In this document: positions 33,032-44,597 of the stretch, piece after piece
Numbering within the stretch: position 1 is the stretch's first letter
Layout of the letters: every line of letters starts with the position of its first letter
Assembly (NCBI GenBank): GCA_947497945.1
Contig: CANMIP010000033.1
Location: forward strand, 1 to 64,000
Reading direction: 5' to 3'
From: an uncultured Tropicimonas sp.
GTDB lineage: Bacteria; Pseudomonadota; Alphaproteobacteria; Rhodobacterales; Rhodobacteraceae
Length of the DNA stretch: 64,000 nucleotides
Notes under the pieces: model-generated
Database searches by the model: none
What the model was told of the DNA's origin: nothing
The model's input: the letters and a program-made list of their open reading frames with translations, nothing else
Made by a program: the position numbers and the translations under genes

Positions 33032-33364
33032 GATCTCCTCCACCATGGCCTGCGAGTCGGCCCTGACGATAAGTCAGGAAAACGTTTGCGCAAAGGTTTT
33101 CTTTGCGCCTCGACGGATTTTTGCGCTGGCTGGACAGACGGGCGCGGGGCATTCGGCTGCAATTGAAGGTTTTTTTCCGCAACCATGCCATTACGTCGCA
33201 GAACGCAACTGTGATGGACGCTTGTCGTCGTATTGGGCATATCTAGGGGCGTGAGTGGGTTTCAGGAGGGCTGTTTTCGCGGAAGGTTTCCTTTCACGCG
33301 GCTGCGAACCCGCCCCGATGCGGCACAGGCGTATCGGAAAAAACAGGAATAGAAAGGGAATGAC
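33032..33364. other. divergent control region of rbs operon and cytochrome c gene
   Basis: 333 bases without a gene. It contains the LacI-type palindrome at 33081-33098 and a second AAGG/CTTTGCG half-site just after it, and, at the right end, the AAAGGGA ribosome-binding site of the cytochrome c gene. Confidence 0.5.
33081..33098. promoter_or_regulatory. LacI/RbsR operator
   Basis: AACGTTTGCGCAAAGGTT: a perfect TTTGCGCAAA core (33085-33094) with flanking symmetry broken at one pair, about 50 bases upstream of rbsD. The central CG and A/T-C-G flanks are those expected for a LacI-family site, so it is the likely target of the operon's own RbsR. Confidence 0.7.
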
Positions 33365-33745
33365 ATGAAAAAGGCTCTTACCTATCTGGCCGTCGCGATG
33401 AGCGTGGCTGCCGTGCCCGCCTTTGCCGAAGGCGATGCGGCTGCCGGCGAGAAGGTGTTCAAGAAGTGCAAGGCTTGCCATGCGGTTGGCGAAGGCGCCA
33501 AGAAAAAGGTCGGCCCGCCGCTCAACGGCATCATCGACGCGCCGGCGGGTCAGTTCGAGGGCTTCAAGTATTCGGAGAACCTGCTTGAGCTGGCCGAAGG
33601 CGGCCTGGTCTGGGACGACGCGACCATGCAGGCCTACCTGACCAAGCCGAAGGACGTGATTCCGAAGGGCAAGATGGCCTTTGCCGGGCTCAAGAAGGAA
33701 GAGGACATCGCCAATGTCATCGCCTACCTGGCGACCTTCGAGTAA
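33365..33745 (+). CDS. class I cytochrome c (c2/c550 type)
   Basis: 126 aa. Signal peptide MKKALTYLAVAMSVAAVPAFA, then the haem-binding CKACH (Cys35, Cys38, His39) in a FKKCKACHAVGEG context, VGPPLNGIID, and a later methionine ligand in PKGKMAFAGLKK. Small soluble periplasmic electron carrier. It ends IANVIAYLATF, the usual C-terminal helix. It is monocistronic with its own terminator. Candidate roles are electron transfer to an oxidase or from periplasmic dehydrogenases. Confidence 0.92.
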   Translation: MKKALTYLAVAMSVAAVPAFAEGDAAAGEKVFKKCKACHAVGEGAKKKVGPPLNGIIDAPAGQFEGFKYSENLLELAEGGLVWDDATMQAYLTKPKDVIPKGKMAFAGLKKEEDIANVIAYLATFE

Positions 33746-33767
33746 TCCTGCCTGAGCGCAGATCACA

Positions 33768-33795
33768 GGGCCGCCCCATCTCGGGCGGCCCTTTT
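33768..33795 (+). terminator. rho-independent terminator of cytochrome c gene
   Basis: GGGCCGCCC pairs with GGGCGGCCC across a 6-base loop and is followed by TTTT; 22 bases after the stop codon. Confidence 0.88.
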
Positions 33796-33805
33796 CGATC
33801 GGGCT

Positions 33806-34123
33806 TCAGGAGGGCTCGCCCTTTTGTGCGAGCAGCTCTTCGGCGGATTTCGTGTGCCAGTTATGACCCGTGGCCAGCACGCAGGTTGTGCCATCGGCCT
33901 GGGTCATCAGCAGGGTCCAGCTTCCGGTCTCGGGCGAGGCCCAGATCTCGACGAGGCGGTCCTGCGATTGCAGGCCGATGCCGGCCTGTTCCTCTTCGTA
34001 TTTCACCGCGAGATTCTCGGTGACGTTGTCACGCGCGGCGCATTGGATGCCGGCGGCGAGCGCGGGCGGGGCCGTTGCGGCCATTCCAAAGACGAGGGCG
34101 GCGGTGAGGTGGCGCTTGAACAT
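33806..34123 (-). CDS. small periplasmic protein, unknown
   Basis: 105 aa from ATG 34123, preceded by GGAGAG at good distance; an ATG four codons upstream (34135) is the alternative. Signal peptide MFKRHLTAALVFGMAATAPPALA. The mature part has two cysteines (GIQCAARD and TTCVLATGHNW), which could form a disulfide, and a WASPETGSWTLLMT beta-hairpin-like stretch. I recognise no named family, though similar short proteins occur across Rhodobacteraceae. Convergent with the cytochrome c gene. Confidence 0.68.
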   Translation of the reverse strand: MFKRHLTAALVFGMAATAPPALAAGIQCAARDNVTENLAVKYEEEQAGIGLQSQDRLVEIWASPETGSWTLLMTQADGTTCVLATGHNWHTKSAEELLAQKGEPS

Positions 34124-34430
34124 GTGACTCTCCATTTTCCGTTCAGTGGGACGGGGCGGAGAGGCGCGGGGCGCGTCCTGCCCCCCGGGCGGCAGGCCCA
34201 TGAGAGAAATCTGGTGCGCAAACGCGGTTTCACAAAGCGTTCTGGCGGGCTCGTGAACGGATTTGTTGCGCGGAAATTGGCCGTTTGCACAATGTGCGGG
34301 CAGATTCCCCCGTGGCTGTGCAAGCTGCAAGCGCAGCGATTATGCAGCTGCAGCATAGGTGGCGGGCTTGCCGGCTTGATCTTCGCGCCCGCATCCGGCA
34401 AGGGTTGCCGGACCATTTGCGAGGACCGAC
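34124..34430. other. divergent promoter region, no gene
   Basis: 307 bases between the periplasmic protein gene and trpA. No coding sequence is supported. A run of CTGCAAGC/GCAGCG-type short repeats near 34318-34352 is present, but no clear operator or riboswitch was recognised. Confidence 0.4.
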
Positions 34431-35222
34431 ATGACCCGGATCGATGACACATTCGCGCGGCTCAAGGCCGAGGGGAAGAAGGCATTCGTGGCCTATGTGA
34501 TGGCCGGCGATCCCGATTACGAGACATCTCTCGAGGTGGTGAAGGGGCTTCCCGGCGCCGGGGTGGACATCATCGAGCTCGGCATTCCCTTTACCGATCC
34601 CATGGCCGACGGTCCGACGATCCAGCTCGCCGGGCAGCGGTCTCTGGAAGCCGGGATGACGCTGGAAAAGGTGCTCCAGTTCGCCACCGCGTTCCGCGAG
34701 ACCGACAACACGACACCGATTGTTGCCATGGGATATTACAACCCGATCTACAGTCGTGGCGTGGATCGCTTCCTCGAAGATGCGAAAGCGGCCGGGATCG
34801 ACGGTCTGATCGTGGTCGACCTGCCGCCCGAGGAGGATGACGAACTCTGCATTCCCGCCCAGGCTGCCGGGCTGAACTTCATCCGCCTCGCCACGCCGAC
34901 GACGGATGACAAGCGGCTGCCGACCGTGCTGCAGAATACCTCCGGCTTCGTCTATTACGTCTCGATCACCGGGATCACCGGCGCCGCCGAGGCGCAGGCC
35001 AGCGATGTCGCCCCGGAAGTGGCGCGGATCAAGGCGAAGACCGACATTCCGGTCATTGTCGGCTTTGGCGTCAATTCGCCGGAGAAAGCCGAGGCCATCG
35101 CCGGGGTTGCAGATGGCACCGTTGTCGGCTCCGCGATCGTGAAGATGATCGGAGAAGGCCGTCCGGCCGCGGAGGTTCTTGCCTTTGTCGCCACCCTTGC
35201 CGAGGGCGCGCATCGCGGCTGA
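34431..35222 (+). CDS. trpA: tryptophan synthase alpha chain
   Basis: 263 aa TIM barrel. Catalytic glutamate in [18 protein letters not shown] with the catalytic aspartate in the 60s loop ([13 protein letters not shown] carries the second strand), [22 protein letters not shown] phosphate site and [14 protein letters not shown]. It splits indole-3-glycerol phosphate to indole and glyceraldehyde 3-phosphate. It stands alone here, whereas trpA usually follows trpFB; the window's trpB is 11.5 kb upstream. Two further possibilities are a split operon or a second trpB elsewhere. Confidence 0.95.
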   Translation: MTRIDDTFARLKAEGKKAFVAYVMAGDPDYETSLEVVKGLPGAGVDIIELGIPFTDPMADGPTIQLAGQRSLEAGMTLEKVLQFATAFRETDNTTPIVAMGYYNPIYSRGVDRFLEDAKAAGIDGLIVVDLPPEEDDELCIPAQAAGLNFIRLATPTTDDKRLPTVLQNTSGFVYYVSITGITGAAEAQASDVAPEVARIKAKTDIPVIVGFGVNSPEKAEAIAGVADGTVVGSAIVKMIGEGRPAAEVLAFVATLAEGAHRG

Positions 35223-35365
35223 AGGCGCGAGGCGCGGGTTTCACATCTGACTGTCTGTGCTGTCGAAGTGGCCCGCCCTCTGGGGGTGCGGGCAGATGGG
35301 CAATTGCCGCTACCGGGGCGAGTTGGTAAGGAAATGTAACCAATATCCCCGGGGAGGTTCTGGAC

Positions 35366-36535
35366 ATGCCCGTTATCACCAATATCGATGACCTCAAGGC
35401 CATCTATCGGCGCCGCGTGCCGAAGATGTTTTACGATTACGCCGAATCGGGGAGTTGGACCGAACAGACTTTCCGCGAGAACTCGTCCGATTTCGAGGAG
35501 ATCCGCCTGCGCCAGCGCGTCGCGATCGACATGACCAACCGCTCGACGGCCTCCGAGATGGTCGGGCAGCCGGTCGCCATGCCGGTGGCGCTGGCGCCGG
35601 TCGGGCTGCTGGGCATGCAGCATGCCGATGGCGAGATCGCTTCCGCCCGCGCGGCCGAGCGTTTCGGCGTGCCCTTCACGCTCTCGACCATGTCGATCTG
35701 CTCCATCGAGGCTGTCGCCGAGCACACGAGCAAGCCGTTCTGGTTCCAGCTTTACACGATGACGGATGACGATTTTGTCGGTCGGCTGATCCAGCGGGCC
35801 AAGGATGCCGGCTGTTCGGCGCTCGTGATCACGCTCGACCTTCAGATGGCCGGGCAGCGCCACAAGGATCTCAAGAACGGCCTCTCCGCCCCGCCCAAGC
35901 CGACGCTGAAGAACTGGCTGGACTTGTCGATGCGCTGGAATTGGGGGCTCGGCATGCTGGGCACGAAGCGGCGCGAATTCGGCAATATCATCGGCCATGC
36001 CAAGGGCCTGGACGACCCGACGCAGCTCTATGAATGGACCGCCAAGCAGTTCGACCATGCGCTGGACTGGAACAAGGTCGCCAAGCTCATCGAGAAGTGG
36101 GACGGCAAGGTGATCCTCAAGGGCATCCTTGACCCGGAGGATGCGCGGATGGCCGTCAAGGTCGGCGCGGATGCGATTGTCGTCTCCAACCATGGTGGCC
36201 GGCAACTTGACGGTGCGCTGAGCTCGATCCGCATGTTGCAGCCGATTCTCGACGAGGTCGGTGGCGAGATCGAGGTGCATCTCGACAGCGGTATCCGCTC
36301 GGGTCAGGACGTGCTCAAGGCGCTCGCCATGGGAGCGGACGCGACCTATGTCGGCCGCGCCTATGTCTACGGGCTCGGCGCCAATGGCGAGCAGGGCGTG
36401 ATGGAGGCGCTGGAGGTGATCCGCAAGGAGCTGGACACCACCATGGCGCTTTGTGGGCGGCGCAATGTCAGCGACCTCGACCGCGACGTGCTGCTCGTTC
36501 CCGACGGCTTCGAGGGGCGCTGGCAGCAGGGGTAG
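35366..36535 (+). CDS. lldD: L-lactate dehydrogenase (FMN, quinone/cytochrome linked)
   Basis: 389 aa alpha-hydroxy-acid dehydrogenase. FMN TIM barrel with PKMFYDYAESGSWTEQTF, ALAPVGLLGMQHADGE, LSTMSICSIE, the active-site VVSNHGGRQLDG (catalytic histidine and arginine), and LDSGIRSGQDVLKALAMGAD. It oxidises L-lactate to pyruvate at the membrane. GGAGG precedes the ATG at 35366. It is separated from trpA by 143 bases and has a terminator, so probably monocistronic. The adjacent acetate genes make this a small-acid utilisation neighbourhood. Confidence 0.92.
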   Translation: MPVITNIDDLKAIYRRRVPKMFYDYAESGSWTEQTFRENSSDFEEIRLRQRVAIDMTNRSTASEMVGQPVAMPVALAPVGLLGMQHADGEIASARAAERFGVPFTLSTMSICSIEAVAEHTSKPFWFQLYTMTDDDFVGRLIQRAKDAGCSALVITLDLQMAGQRHKDLKNGLSAPPKPTLKNWLDLSMRWNWGLGMLGTKRREFGNIIGHAKGLDDPTQLYEWTAKQFDHALDWNKVAKLIEKWDGKVILKGILDPEDARMAVKVGADAIVVSNHGGRQLDGALSSIRMLQPILDEVGGEIEVHLDSGIRSGQDVLKALAMGADATYVGRAYVYGLGANGEQGVMEALEVIRKELDTTMALCGRRNVSDLDRDVLLVPDGFEGRWQQG

Positions 36536-36670
36536 AGCGACTCGGATTCGGGCTGGCCGTGCAAGATTATTGCGTTTAAGCCGGGCTCCGGAAAACATGT
36601 CGCACCTGCCGAATGGGGCTTTGGCGGAAGGTTTCGCTCCGTCAGCCGGGATTCGTGATCACTAGTTTTC

Positions 36671-36706
36671 AGGGGCTTCCTTCCCGGCAAGCCCCTGTTT
36701 CTTTTC
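36671..36706 (+). terminator. terminator after lldD
   Basis: AGGGGCTT (36671) pairs with AAGCCCCT (to 36696) over a 10-base loop, followed by GTTTCTTTTC. It separates lldD from the acs transcription unit. The remaining 36536-36931 sequence is gene-free and AT-rich from 36720 to 36830, where the acs promoter should be; an exact promoter is not called. Confidence 0.72.
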
Positions 36707-36931
36707 GTGTTTGCGATCACGGGTGAAAAAAAATTTACAGATGCAAAACGTGTCAGGTTAACCCCTTCACAGAAAAATCCATTTTCTCAAAAGACTTACC
36801 CGTTTTTTGACCGAAGGCGTTATGGTGTGAGCAAGCCGCGGCCGGGGAGGGACGTGTCTTGTTGGCGCCCAGTGCCGGAAGAGCTGTATCTCCCGCAAAG
36901 GTTGCAGGTGCCATTTTAGGGAGGGAGATCC

Positions 36932-38896
36932 ATGACTGCTAAATCGAAGGCCGCCGAGATTGGCGCCATCCCCGCCGATTTCAAGAAGAACGCCCATATC
37001 GACGAGGCGAAATACGAGGAGATGTATGCCGCATCCGTCAACGACCCGGATGCATTCTGGGGCGAGCATGGCAAGCGCATCGACTGGATCAAGCCCTACA
37101 CCAAGGTGAAGAACACTTCCTTCGAGCCCGGCAATATCGACATCAAGTGGTTCGAGGACGGCACGCTGAACGTCGCGGCCAACTGTATCGACCGGCATCT
37201 CGCCAAGCGTGGCAACCAGACCGCGATCATCTTCGAGCCCGACGATGTCCACGAGCCGGCGCAGTACATTACCTATCGCCAGCTACACAACCAGGTCTGC
37301 AAGCTCGCCAACGTCCTGGAAGATCTCGGCATCCGCAAGGGCGACCGCGTCGTCATCTACCTGCCGATGATCCCCGAGGCGGCCTATGCGATGCTCGCCT
37401 GTGCCCGGATCGGCGCCATCCATTCCATCGTCTTCGCCGGCTTCTCTCCCGAAGCGCTGGCCGCCCGTGTCAACGGTTGCGATGCCAAGCTGGTGATCAC
37501 CGCCGACTACGCCCCCCGCGGTGGCCGCAAGACCCCGCTCAAGTCGAACACCGATGCGGCCCTGCTGCACTGCATCCACGATCCGTCGGTCCTCATGGTG
37601 CGCCGCACCCGTGAGCAGACGACCTGGGTCGACGGGCGCGATCACGACTATGGCGAGCTGATGCTCGAGGCCGACGATCACATGACCCCGGCCGAAGTGA
37701 ATGCGGAAGATCCGCTCTTCATCCTCTACACCTCCGGCTCCACCGGCCACCCCAAGGGTGTCGTCCACACCTCCGGCGGCTATCTCGCCTATGCGGCGAT
37801 GACCCATGAATACACCTTCGACTACCATGACGGCGACGTGTTCTGGTGTACCGCGGATGTGGGCTGGGTCACTGGTCACAGCTACATCATCTACGGTCCA
37901 CTCGCCAACGGTGCCACGACCGTGATGTTCGAAGGCGTGCCGACCTACCCCGATCCGGGCCGGTTCTGGGAAGTGGTCGAAAAGCACAAGGTGAACCAGT
38001 TCTACACCGCCCCCACCGCCATCCGCGCGCTGATGGCCAAGGGCACCGAGTGGGTCGAGAAGCACGACCTCTCCTCGCTCCGCCTGCTGGGTTCGGTTGG
38101 CGAACCGATCAACCCGGAAGCCTGGAACTGGTACAACGAGAATGTCGGCAAGGGAAAATGCCCGATCGTCGACACGTTCTGGCAGACCGAAACCGGTGGT
38201 CACATGATCACCCCGCTGCCGGGCGCGCACAAAGCCAAGCCCGGCTCGGCCACCAAGCCCTTCTTCGGCGTCCAACCGGTCATCCTCGACCCGCATTCGG
38301 GCTCGGAAGTCACCCAGACCGAAGCCGAAGGTGTGCTCTGCATCAAGGATAGCTGGCCCGGCCAGATGCGCGGCGTCTGGGACGACCATGGCCGTTTCGA
38401 GAAAACCTATTTCTCGGACTACAAGGGCTACTACTTCTCCGGCGACGGCTGCCGCCGCGACGAAGATGGCTATTACTGGATCACCGGCCGCGTCGATGAT
38501 GTCATCAACGTCTCCGGTCACCGGATGGGCACGGCGGAAGTCGAGTCCGCGCTGGTCGCCCATGCCAAGGTCGCCGAGGCTGCCGTTGTCGGTTACCCGC
38601 ACGATATCAAGGGCCAGGGCATCTATTGCTATGTCACCCTGATGAACGAGGTCGAACCCAGCGAAGAGCTGCTCAAGGAGCTCAAGATGTGGGTGCGCCA
38701 CGAGATCGGCCCGATCGCCAGCCCCGATGTCATCCAGTGGGCCCCCGGCCTGCCGAAGACACGATCTGGCAAGATCATGCGTCGCATCTTGCGCAAGATT
38801 GCCGAGAACGACTACGGATCGCTTGGTGATACGTCGACGCTCGCTGATCCCAGTGTTGTCGATGATCTCATCGAGAACCGACAGAACAAGGGATAA
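36932..38896 (+). CDS. acs: acetyl-CoA synthetase (AMP-forming)
   Basis: 654 aa, ATG 36932 after GGGAGGGAG. ANL-family enzyme: [20 protein letters not shown] (P-loop A3), [32 protein letters not shown] (adenylate/acetate pocket including the tryptophan), and the C-terminal [17 protein letters not shown] whose lysine is the acylation-regulated residue in this family. It converts acetate, ATP and CoA to acetyl-CoA, AMP and PPi. An adenylate kinase gene follows after 5 bases and a symporter pair after that, forming an acetate use unit. Confidence 0.97.
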   Translation: MTAKSKAAEIGAIPADFKKNAHIDEAKYEEMYAASVNDPDAFWGEHGKRIDWIKPYTKVKNTSFEPGNIDIKWFEDGTLNVAANCIDRHLAKRGNQTAIIFEPDDVHEPAQYITYRQLHNQVCKLANVLEDLGIRKGDRVVIYLPMIPEAAYAMLACARIGAIHSIVFAGFSPEALAARVNGCDAKLVITADYAPRGGRKTPLKSNTDAALLHCIHDPSVLMVRRTREQTTWVDGRDHDYGELMLEADDHMTPAEVNAEDPLFILYTSGSTGHPKGVVHTSGGYLAYAAMTHEYTFDYHDGDVFWCTADVGWVTGHSYIIYGPLANGATTVMFEGVPTYPDPGRFWEVVEKHKVNQFYTAPTAIRALMAKGTEWVEKHDLSSLRLLGSVGEPINPEAWNWYNENVGKGKCPIVDTFWQTETGGHMITPLPGAHKAKPGSATKPFFGVQPVILDPHSGSEVTQTEAEGVLCIKDSWPGQMRGVWDDHGRFEKTYFSDYKGYYFSGDGCRRDEDGYYWITGRVDDVINVSGHRMGTAEVESALVAHAKVAEAAVVGYPHDIKGQGIYCYVTLMNEVEPSEELLKELKMWVRHEIGPIASPDVIQWAPGLPKTRSGKIMRRILRKIAENDYGSLGDTSTLADPSVVDDLIENRQNKG

Positions 38897-38901
38897 TCGG
38901 C

Positions 38902-39579
38902 ATGACCGACGCAACGACCCCGCCCGTCCTGATCCTGCTTGGCCCCCCGGGGGCCGGCAAAGGGACGCAAGCCCGTATGCTCGAAGACAAGTTCGGGCTG
39001 GTCCAGCTCTCCACCGGTGACCTGCTCCGCGGCGCCGTGGCGGCCGGGACCGAGGCTGGCAAGGCCGCGAAGGCCGTAATGGAAGCGGGACAGCTCGTCA
39101 GCGACGAAATCGTGATCGCGGTCCTCAAGGACCGGCTGGGCGATGAAGACACGAAAAACGGCGTCATTCTCGACGGTTTTCCGCGCACCACGGCCCAGGC
39201 CGAGGCGCTGGACGGTCTGCTGGCCTCTTCGGGCCAGAAGATCAACGCCGCGATCTCGCTCGAGGTCGAGGACGAGGCGATGGTCGAGCGGATCTCCGGT
39301 CGCTACACCTGTGGCAACTGTGGCGAAGGCTACCATGACAGCTTCAAGAAGCCGGCCGTAGATGGCGTTTGCGACAAATGCGGCGGCACCGAGTTCAAAC
39401 GCCGTGCCGACGACAATGCCGAGACCGTGCGCTCGCGCCTTGTCGCCTATCACGAGCAGACCGCGCCGTTGATCGATTTCTACCAGGGTCGGGGCGTTCT
39501 CAAGGAGGTGCCCGCGATGGGCGCCATCGAGGAGATCGCCGGCGCGCTCAACGCGATCGTGGACCAGGCCAAGGCCTGA
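38902..39579 (+). CDS. adk: adenylate kinase, zinc-LID form
   Basis: 225 aa, starting 5 bases after the acs stop. P-loop LLGPPGAGKGTQA, STGDLLR, GVILDGFPRTTAQAEAL. The LID (about 130-165) has CGNC...CDKC, a zinc-binding set. It interconverts AMP and ATP with two ADP. Directly after acs, it would recycle the AMP made by acetate activation. Roseobacters usually carry another adk in the ribosomal-protein region, so this may be a specialised copy. Confidence 0.95.
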   Translation: MTDATTPPVLILLGPPGAGKGTQARMLEDKFGLVQLSTGDLLRGAVAAGTEAGKAAKAVMEAGQLVSDEIVIAVLKDRLGDEDTKNGVILDGFPRTTAQAEALDGLLASSGQKINAAISLEVEDEAMVERISGRYTCGNCGEGYHDSFKKPAVDGVCDKCGGTEFKRRADDNAETVRSRLVAYHEQTAPLIDFYQGRGVLKEVPAMGAIEEIAGALNAIVDQAKA

Positions 39580-39752
39580 TCCGCTGTCACTGACAAGAGA
39601 TTGTCGGGCAGGCTCCTGTCTGCCCGTCAGGGTAGGTGCACCTTACGTGCCTGCCCACGAAACCGGTCCGCTTGAAAATGGACCGGAAAAAAAGGCCGCG
39701 GCGCGCGGGAGGCACGTCGTGGGAAAAGGGAAACCAACTCGGGAGGACCGAT

Positions 39753-40013
39753 ATGTCGGACAAACCTGAATCCAATGCGTATTGGGCGGCGAATATCAAG
39801 ATCGTCACCTGGTGCCTCGTAATCTGGGCCCTCGTGTCCTTCGGCTTCGGCATTCTGCTGCGGCCTCTTCTGTCGGGTATCGCCGTTGGCGGCTCGGATC
39901 TCGGCTTCTGGTTCGCCCAGCAAGGCTCGATCCTGGTCTTCCTGGCGATCATCTTCTTTTACGCCTGGCGGATGAACAAGCTCGACGCCGAACACGGCGT
40001 TGACGAGCAATAA
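39753..40013 (+). CDS. DUF4212 small membrane protein, symporter partner
   Basis: 86 aa from ATG 39753 (GGGAGGA upstream). Two TM segments (about 15-38, VTWCLVIWALVSFGFGILL; about 52-72, FAQQGSILVFLAIIFFYAW) and a charged tail MNKLDAEHGV. DUF4212 proteins precede VC_2705-type sodium:solute symporters as a small partner subunit. The symporter starts 18 bases downstream. The frame is open upstream, but the family length fixes this start. Confidence 0.9.
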   Translation: MSDKPESNAYWAANIKIVTWCLVIWALVSFGFGILLRPLLSGIAVGGSDLGFWFAQQGSILVFLAIIFFYAWRMNKLDAEHGVDEQ

Positions 40014-40031
40014 GAACAGGGACAGGGAATC

Positions 40032-41822
<1,791 letters not shown>

Positions 41823-41881
41823 TCCCACATGAAGCGGGCGGGGTTCCCCAATGGCCCTGCCCGCGACATGAGACAGACAGC

Positions 41882-41915
41882 GGCGCGTCCCTTTGCCCGA
41901 AGGGGCGCGCCTTTT
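41882..41915 (+). terminator. rho-independent terminator after symporter
   Basis: GGCGCGTCCCTT pairs with AAGGGGCGCGCC (one G-T pair) across a 6-base loop, then TTTTCCTT. It separates the transport genes from the DUF294 block; 41916-42178 contains no gene. Confidence 0.88.
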
Positions 41916-42178
41916 CCTTCCAAGGATCAAGAGAATGACCCTGCTGCGACAGCCACGAGCGAGACGGGAGCCATGCGGGCGCCGGACAGCGGCATGGCGC
42001 GGCAAAGACGAATTGAAGTGCTTGACGGTGCCGCCCACCGAGACGCCCGGCCGATCCGCCGGCGGCGAAGAAGCCCGCGGGAACGGGCCGGCGCTGGCAA
42101 GGCGCCTGAGTTATGTGCAAGGGGCGCCGATCTCGGCCCCTGATCTCTGCAAGTTCATATCCCGGACTGGATGAAACG

Positions 42179-44014
42179 ATGACCGACCTTGACCGCGATA
42201 CCCGGATCCTCAGGTTCCTCGAAAATGTCCACCCCTATGACAGCCTCAAGCGCGAGGTTCTGACCCGCATTGCGGGCGTCTTTCTCGACCGCGTGGCCCA
42301 GCCTGGTGAGATGATCTTCAGCGCCGGCGTGCCGCTCGAAGGGCTCTACCTGATCGAACATGGCACGGTGGAAATCACCGATGAAAGCGGCGCCCCGGTC
42401 TCGATCCTGCATGGCCGCAACTCTTTCGGCGAGCGCGGGCTGGCCCGCGATGGCATCGCGGTGACCAATGCGAGGGCCACCGAGGAGACACGCCTGCTGC
42501 TGCTGCCGGCCGATGAGTTCCACGAGCTGAACCAGAGCTCCAAGAGCTTCTCCCGCTTCTTCGACCGCACGCGCAGCCCGGCAAAGGAACGTCGTCGCGA
42601 TCTGGCGACGCAGCGGGTCGCGGACCTGATGGCGCGCAACCCGATCACCGTCGCGCCCGGCACCGGCATCCAGACCGCCGCCGGCATGATGCGCGACACG
42701 CGGGTCTCCTGCCTCGCCGTCACCGAAGGGGACAACCAGCTGCTGGGCATCGTGACCCTCCGCGACATGGCGACCAAGGCCGTCGCGTCCGGCCTGTCCG
42801 GCGATACGCCGGTCAGCGAGATCATGACGTCCAACCCGGCCAGCCTGTCGCCCTCGGCGCTTGGCTCGGACCTGCTGCACGTCATGCTGGAGCGCAAGGT
42901 CGGCCATGTGACGGTGACGGAGGGCGACCGCGTCGTCGGTATCCTGACCCAGACCGACCTGACCCGTTTCCAGGCGATCAGCTCCGCCTCGATGGTGCAG
43001 GAGATTGCCGATGCCTATACGGCGGACGAGATGGCCAAGGTCACCGCCCGCCTGCCCAGGCTCCTGATGCAGCTCGTCGGCGCCGGCAACCGGCACGAGG
43101 TCGTCACCCGCCTGATCACCGATATTGCCGATGCCGTCACCCGCCGCCTGCTGGCGCTCGCGGAGGCCGAGCTTGGCGCCCCGCCCGTGCCCTATCTCTG
43201 GCTCGCCTGCGGCAGTCAGGGCCGGCAGGAACAGACCGGCGTCTCCGATCAGGACAATTGCATCATCCTCGACGATGCCGTCACCGATGGCGACATGCCC
43301 TATTTCAAGAAGCTGGCGAAATTCGTGTCCGACGGGCTCGACACCTGCGGGTATTTCTATTGCCCCGGCGACATGATGGCGACGGCGGATCGCTGGTGCC
43401 AGCCGGTCACCACCTGGCGCAGGTATTTCGAGGGCTGGATCGCCAAGCCGAACCCGGAAGCGCAGATGCTGGCTTCGGTCATGTTCGACCTGCGCCCGAT
43501 CGGCGGCACGCATGCGCTCTTCGAGAACCTGCGCGAAGAGACGCTCGCGGCGGCCCGCAAGAACTCGATCTTCGTCAGCCACATGATCGCCAACTCGCTC
43601 AAGCATACGCCGCCTCTGGGCCTGTTCCGGGGCTTTGCCACCGTGCGCTCGGGCGAGCACAAGAACGAGCTGGACATGAAGATGAACGGCGTCGTGCCGG
43701 TGGTCGATCTTGGCCGTGTCTATGCGCTGCAGGGCGGGATCACCGATGTGAACACCCGCGCGCGGCTGGAAGCGGCGGAGGTGCTCGGCACGATCTCGCA
43801 TTCCGGTGCGCATGACCTGCTCGATGCCTATGACCTGATCGCCGAGACCCGGTTGAAGCGACAGGCCGACGAAATCAAGGCCGGCCGCAAGCCGGACAAC
43901 TTCATGCCACCCTCGGACCTGTCCGACCTCGAACGCAGCCATCTGCGCGACGCTTTTGTCGTCGTGCGGACGATGCAGTCGGCCGTGGGACAGGGCAAGG
44001 GAATGCTGAGCTGA
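42179..44014 (+). CDS. cNMP-binding/CBS/DUF294 nucleotidyltransferase-like protein
   Basis: 611 aa from ATG 42179. In order: a cyclic-nucleotide-binding-like domain (about 20-130, GLYLIEHGTVEITDESGAPV), two CBS domains (about 150-270, ARNPITVAPGTGIQTAAGMM and SNPASLSPSALG), a DUF294 nucleotidyltransferase-like domain (about 300-430, with ACGSQGRQEQTGVSDQDN as the GS...D-x-D metal site), and a DUF294 C-terminal helical region. The domain resembles the uridylyltransferase part of GlnD. It is likely to modify or sense something in response to nucleotides. The same family is next to VC_2705-type symporters and DnaQ-like exonucleases in other Proteobacteria (Pseudomonas, Vibrio), here the same association. 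Confidence 0.88.
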   Translation: MTDLDRDTRILRFLENVHPYDSLKREVLTRIAGVFLDRVAQPGEMIFSAGVPLEGLYLIEHGTVEITDESGAPVSILHGRNSFGERGLARDGIAVTNARATEETRLLLLPADEFHELNQSSKSFSRFFDRTRSPAKERRRDLATQRVADLMARNPITVAPGTGIQTAAGMMRDTRVSCLAVTEGDNQLLGIVTLRDMATKAVASGLSGDTPVSEIMTSNPASLSPSALGSDLLHVMLERKVGHVTVTEGDRVVGILTQTDLTRFQAISSASMVQEIADAYTADEMAKVTARLPRLLMQLVGAGNRHEVVTRLITDIADAVTRRLLALAEAELGAPPVPYLWLACGSQGRQEQTGVSDQDNCIILDDAVTDGDMPYFKKLAKFVSDGLDTCGYFYCPGDMMATADRWCQPVTTWRRYFEGWIAKPNPEAQMLASVMFDLRPIGGTHALFENLREETLAAARKNSIFVSHMIANSLKHTPPLGLFRGFATVRSGEHKNELDMKMNGVVPVVDLGRVYALQGGITDVNTRARLEAAEVLGTISHSGAHDLLDAYDLIAETRLKRQADEIKAGRKPDNFMPPSDLSDLERSHLRDAFVVVRTMQSAVGQGKGMLS

Positions 44015-44069
44015 GAGTGTTTACCGCGCGGGCGGAACTGCCCGTGCTGCGTGGACCAGGGGAGGGGCC

Positions 44070-44597
44070 ATGTTTCTGGAACTGATCGCGGCGGTTTTCG
44101 CCGCCGCTGCCGCCGCCGGCGTCGTGATGCTGCTCAACCGTCTGACCGGCAAGCGATTGCCGGGCTGGCTGATGCCGGCCGCGGCGGGGGTGACGATGAT
44201 CCTCTTCGCCATTCGCATGGAATACACCTGGTACGAGCGAACGGTGGCCGATTTCCCCGAAAGCGTCGTCATTACCGAGACCAATGAAAGCAGCGCCCTC
44301 TGGCGCCCCTGGACCTATTTCGTCCCGTTGACGGACCGCTTCGTTGCCCTCGATCCGGCCGCCGTGCAGACCAATGACGCCGTGCCGCATCAGCGCATTG
44401 CCGAGCTGCTCTTCTTCGGCCGCTGGAAGGCGCCGGAAGCGGTGCCGATGGTGATCGACTGCGCGACAAGGCTCGGCGCGCCCATGCTCGACACTGTCAC
44501 CTTCGACGAGACCGGCGCGGTCAAGGAGGCGCAATGGGCTCCGATCCCCGAGGGCGACCTGACCTTTGCCACCGTCTGCAAGGAGGCCCGACCATGA
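44070..44597 (+). CDS. small membrane protein of the DUF294 block
   Basis: 175 aa. Two TM segments near the N-terminus (about 2-21, LELIAAVFAAAAAAGVVMLL; about 31-48) and a periplasmic or cytoplasmic domain of about 120 residues with two cysteines (VIDCATRLGAP, TVCKEARP). No named family is recognised. Its stop overlaps the response-regulator start (ATGA), so it is coupled with the signalling genes and may be their membrane partner. Confidence 0.72.
   Translation: MFLELIAAVFAAAAAAGVVMLLNRLTGKRLPGWLMPAAAGVTMILFAIRMEYTWYERTVADFPESVVITETNESSALWRPWTYFVPLTDRFVALDPAAVQTNDAVPHQRIAELLFFGRWKAPEAVPMVIDCATRLGAPMLDTVTFDETGAVKEAQWAPIPEGDLTFATVCKEARP

Noticed and set aside
39600-39645. GGGCAG...CTGCCC hairpin after adk as a terminator
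   Set aside because: Stem is only six pairs without a T-tract; transcription may well continue into the DUF4212-symporter genes.
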